A program made the position numbers and the translations under genes. Shown piece by piece: positions 61,704 through 64,000 of a stretch of 64,000 nucleotides of DNA (position 1 is its first letter; each line of letters starts with the position of its first letter). A model generated the notes under the pieces. The model did not search any database. It saw nothing but the letters and a program-made list of their open reading frames with translations, and was not told the DNA's origin. The DNA lies in contig NZ_CP107929.1 in NCBI RefSeq assembly GCF_036017915.1, forward strand, positions 868,001 through 932,000, written 5' to 3'. Source of the stretch: Micromonospora sp. NBC_00421 (lineage in GTDB: Bacteria; Actinomycetota; Actinomycetes; Mycobacteriales; Micromonosporaceae).

Positions 61704-61994
61704 GTGGACCTACTCGTCACCTACGACGTCGAGACAGTCACCCCACAAGGGCAACGCCGCCTCCGCAAAGTCGCCAAGATCTGCGAGGCATACGGACACC
61801 GCGTACAAAAATCGGTCTTCGAAGTAGTCTGCCGCGACACCGACAAAGTCCGCTTCGTCGCCGCCCTCCAAGACGCCATCGACCCCACCCAGGACAGCAT
61901 CCGCATCTACCACCTACCAGCCCACGCCCTCGACGACGTCGAACACCTCGGCAAACCACGACCCATCGACCCACGCGGACCACTAGTGATCTAG
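61704..61994 (+). CDS. cas2: Cas2, adaptation protein (96 aa)
   Basis: The ferredoxin-like fold starts LLVTYDVETVTPQGQRRL (metal-site Asp in TYDV), and ends with the strand DSIRIYHLPA. Two bases separate it from cas1. Its last codons (GTGATCTAG) are the start of the leader motif shared with array 1, so leader and gene overlap. Confidence 0.95.
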   Translation: MDLLVTYDVETVTPQGQRRLRKVAKICEAYGHRVQKSVFEVVCRDTDKVRFVAALQDAIDPTQDSIRIYHLPAHALDDVEHLGKPRPIDPRGPLVI

Positions 61995-62120
61995 GAACCC
62001 CTAGTGGACACGAAAACCCCGGAGGGTTCCGAGGTCAAAAACCCGGATCAGAGAGTCAAAACGGACTGCGAGCACGTCGATGAAGGATCGCCTAATCGCT
62101 ATATTTGCTGCTTGTGAACC
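61986..62120 (+). promoter_or_regulatory. CRISPR array 2 leader
   Basis: Starts inside the last codons of cas2 with GTGATCTAGGAACCC, then GTGGACACG. Inverted GGAACCC (61994) and GGGTTCC (62024) form a hairpin, as in leader 1. The distal part is AT-richer (about 62085-62115, CTAATCGCTATATTTGCTGC). The first repeat starts 127 bp after the motif. Confidence 0.65.
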
Positions 62121-64000
62121 GCTGCGCCCGGCCACCGCGCCGGGCGAGGATCGCAACCGCCGGGGGCGTACTGCCGCACTGCGCCACAGTGCAGTGGCTG
62201 CGCCCGGCCACCGCGCCGGGCGAGGATCGCAACCTCCGGGCCCCCGTCCGGCATCCCCAGGTCCGATTCCGCTGCGCCCGGCCACCGCGCCGGGCGAGGA
62301 TCGCAACGCCGGGAATCGCGGAAGCGCTGAACGAAACCGCGAGGGCTGCGCCCGGCCACCGCGCCGGGCGAGGATCGCAACTCCCCGGGGATGGTTCCTA
62401 CCCTGACGCAGCGGCGTGGCTGCGCCCGGCCACCGCGCCGGGCGAGGATCGCAACCTCCAGGAAATCGAGCTGTACGTCAAGGCGACCACGCTGCGCCCG
62501 GCCACCGCGCCGGGCGAGGATCGCAACCCCTTGCTCGGGTCCTCTGGCACCACCAGGCCGTGAGGCAGCTGCGCCCGGCCACCGCGCCGGGCGAGGATCG
62601 CAACTGGTCGTGGTTGGAGGTGGAGGCGCAGCAGGCCGGGTGCTGCGCCCGGCCACCGCGCCGGGCGAGGATCGCAACTGGGCAACAAGGCGGCGGCCGA
62701 GCGACTGGCCGACTCCGCTGCGCCCGGCCACCGCGCCGGGCGAGGATCGCAACCGCGCGGTCACCCGGATCTCGTACTCCACGTCGGTCAAGCTGCGCCC
62801 GGCCACCGCGCCGGGCGAGGATCGCAACCGGCGATACCTGACCACCCACGACATGATGGAGGAGCTGCGCCCGGCCACCGCGCCGGGCGAGGATCGCAAC
62901 CGTTCCGCCGTCCAGATCAGCCGCAGTCCGGACGCGCGGCTGCGCCCGGCCACCGCGCCGGGCGAGGATCGCAACCGGCCGTGGTGACGTCCATGTCCAC
63001 GGTCCAGATCGCGCTGCGCCCGGCCACCGCGCCGGGCGAGGATCGCAACCTTGATGCGTAAGCCGCGCGTGCTGACCATGGCAAGCTGCGCCCGGCCACC
63101 GCGCCGGGCGAGGATCGCAACTGCCTGGCGGGTGGTCCGGTCGGGCCACCTCCGCGCGGGCTGCGCCCGGCCACCGCGCCGGGCGAGGATCGCAACCTTG
63201 TGCTCGACGACCTGACCAGACATGACGGTGGTGCTGCGCCCGGCCACCGCGCCGGGCGAGGATCGCAACTACGAGGCCCTGGTGCGGGTCGACGGCTGGG
63301 AGCGGAGCTGCGCCCGGCCACCGCGCCGGGCGAGGATCGCAACATGCGGGAATTGGCACCTGGGCTGCGGGACGCTGCGGAGCTGCGCCCGGCCACCGCG
63401 CCGGGCGAGGATCGCAACGGCGCGGTCGGACCGCCCCCAGGTGATCGCGACGTCCTGCTGCGCCCGGCCACCGCGCCGGGCGAGGATCGCAACATCCCCA
63501 CCAAGCACGGCCTGATCTCCCCCATCTGCAGCTGCGCCCGGCCACCGCGCCGGGCGAGGATCGCAACCGGGCGATCGTGGTCACCCACGCGCCGAAGTCA
63601 CCGCCGCTGCGCCCGGCCACCGCGCCGGGCGAGGATCGCAACGGGGTTGGTGAGGTGCCGGTTGGTTATCTGCGCGCCAGCTGCGCCCGGCCACCGCGCC
63701 GGGCGAGGATCGCAACAGCCGGAACGGGTTATGGCAGATGGCGCACGCGCCGCCCGCTGCGCCCGGCCACCGCGCCGGGCGAGGATCGCAACGCCGACGA
63801 GCTAGCCGGGCTCGATGACGAATTAGGCGCTGCGCCCGGCCACCGCGCCGGGCGAGGATCGCAACTCGCCGGCCTTGACCACGCCGACGGACAGGTGGGG
63901 GGCTGCGCCCGGCCACCGCGCCGGGCGAGGATCGCAACTCGATCGAGCCGGCGAGGAACACCCGCCCGTCGCGGGCTGCGCCCGGCCACCGCGCCGGGCG
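62121..64000 (+). CRISPR. CRISPR array 2, at least 26 repeats (runs off the window)
   Basis: The 37-nt repeat has an 8-bp stem (CGCCCGGC with GCCGGGCG, loop CACCGC) and the handle AGGATCGCAAC. It differs from repeat 1 only in the central 10 or so bases. All 25 complete repeats are identical and there are 25 spacers; the 26th repeat is cut at 64000. High identity suggests an active, recently growing array. Confidence 0.98.

Noticed and set aside
53402..61994. A cas6 gene
   Set aside because: No Cas6-like RAMP was found; type I-C uses Cas5 for processing, which fits the 11-nt handle.

Overview
The window is 64 kb of very GC-rich DNA with actinobacterial gene content: XRE/DUF5753 plus DUF397 regulator pairs, a conservon-type kinase, F420- and mycothiol-type enzymes, frequent GTG starts and GTGA/ATGA stop-start overlaps. 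The best guess is a Micromonospora-like member of the Micromonosporaceae; no rRNA or species marker is present, so this is an inference.

Positions 1-47.8 kb are mostly ordinary chromosome. From the left: the start of a glycogen debranching enzyme, a GH63-like glucosidase and a HAD hydrolase (1-3.6 kb); small housekeeping and hypothetical genes and a XRE/DUF397 pair (3.6-8.7 kb); a trehalose-type ABC importer lpqY-sugABC (9.1-13.3 kb); a secreted CE1 esterase with CBM13; an AlkZ-like protein, a GNAT and WrbA; a fused anthranilate synthase with a two-Trp-codon leader peptide and attenuator (17.8-19.9 kb); an FGGY kinase; a truncated conservon; and a cellulose cluster of an exported GH1 beta-glucosidase and a secreted CBM2-GH48 cellulase with three CebR/CelR-type operators between them (24.5-29.9 kb). 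From 30 to 36.7 kb lie DUF3159, PAP2, YbhB, a maleylpyruvate-isomerase-like gene carrying an antisense UvrA Walker A fragment, a frameshifted ltrA, an F420-type oxidoreductase and an SDR. A five-gene minus-strand operon (TPR, FN3, MoxR, DUF58, TgpA-like) fills 36.8-47.6 kb.

A tRNA-Leu(GAG) at 47.8 kb is followed by an AbrB-like gene, a tyrosine recombinase and a RiPP-type FxLD methyltransferase, then a complete type I-C CRISPR-Cas locus: array 1 (30 repeats), cas3, a 0.75-kb gap, cas5-cas8c-cas7-cas4-cas1-cas2, and array 2 (26 repeats visible, running off the right edge). The arrangement suggests an island entered beside the tRNA gene. The two arrays have different repeat stems but the same 11-nt crRNA handle, and homologous leader motifs at almost the same distance from their first repeats.

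The most striking finding is in the gap between cas3 and cas5. A solitary hairpin followed by the exact 11-nt handle of the CRISPR repeats (56341-56367) forms a degenerate repeat. The first 8 nt after it match, behind a TTC PAM, a site at 56287-56297. That site lies between a promoter reading into the degenerate repeat and a divergent promoter for a 67-residue membrane protein (55915-56118). A strong hairpin (56397-56430) closes the putative RNA. This is the layout of a CRISPR-regulated toxin-antitoxin (CreTA) or Cas-regulatory RNA module: Cascade with a natural mini-crRNA would silence a small membrane protein, making Cascade addictive or self-regulated. I know of no description of it in this setting.
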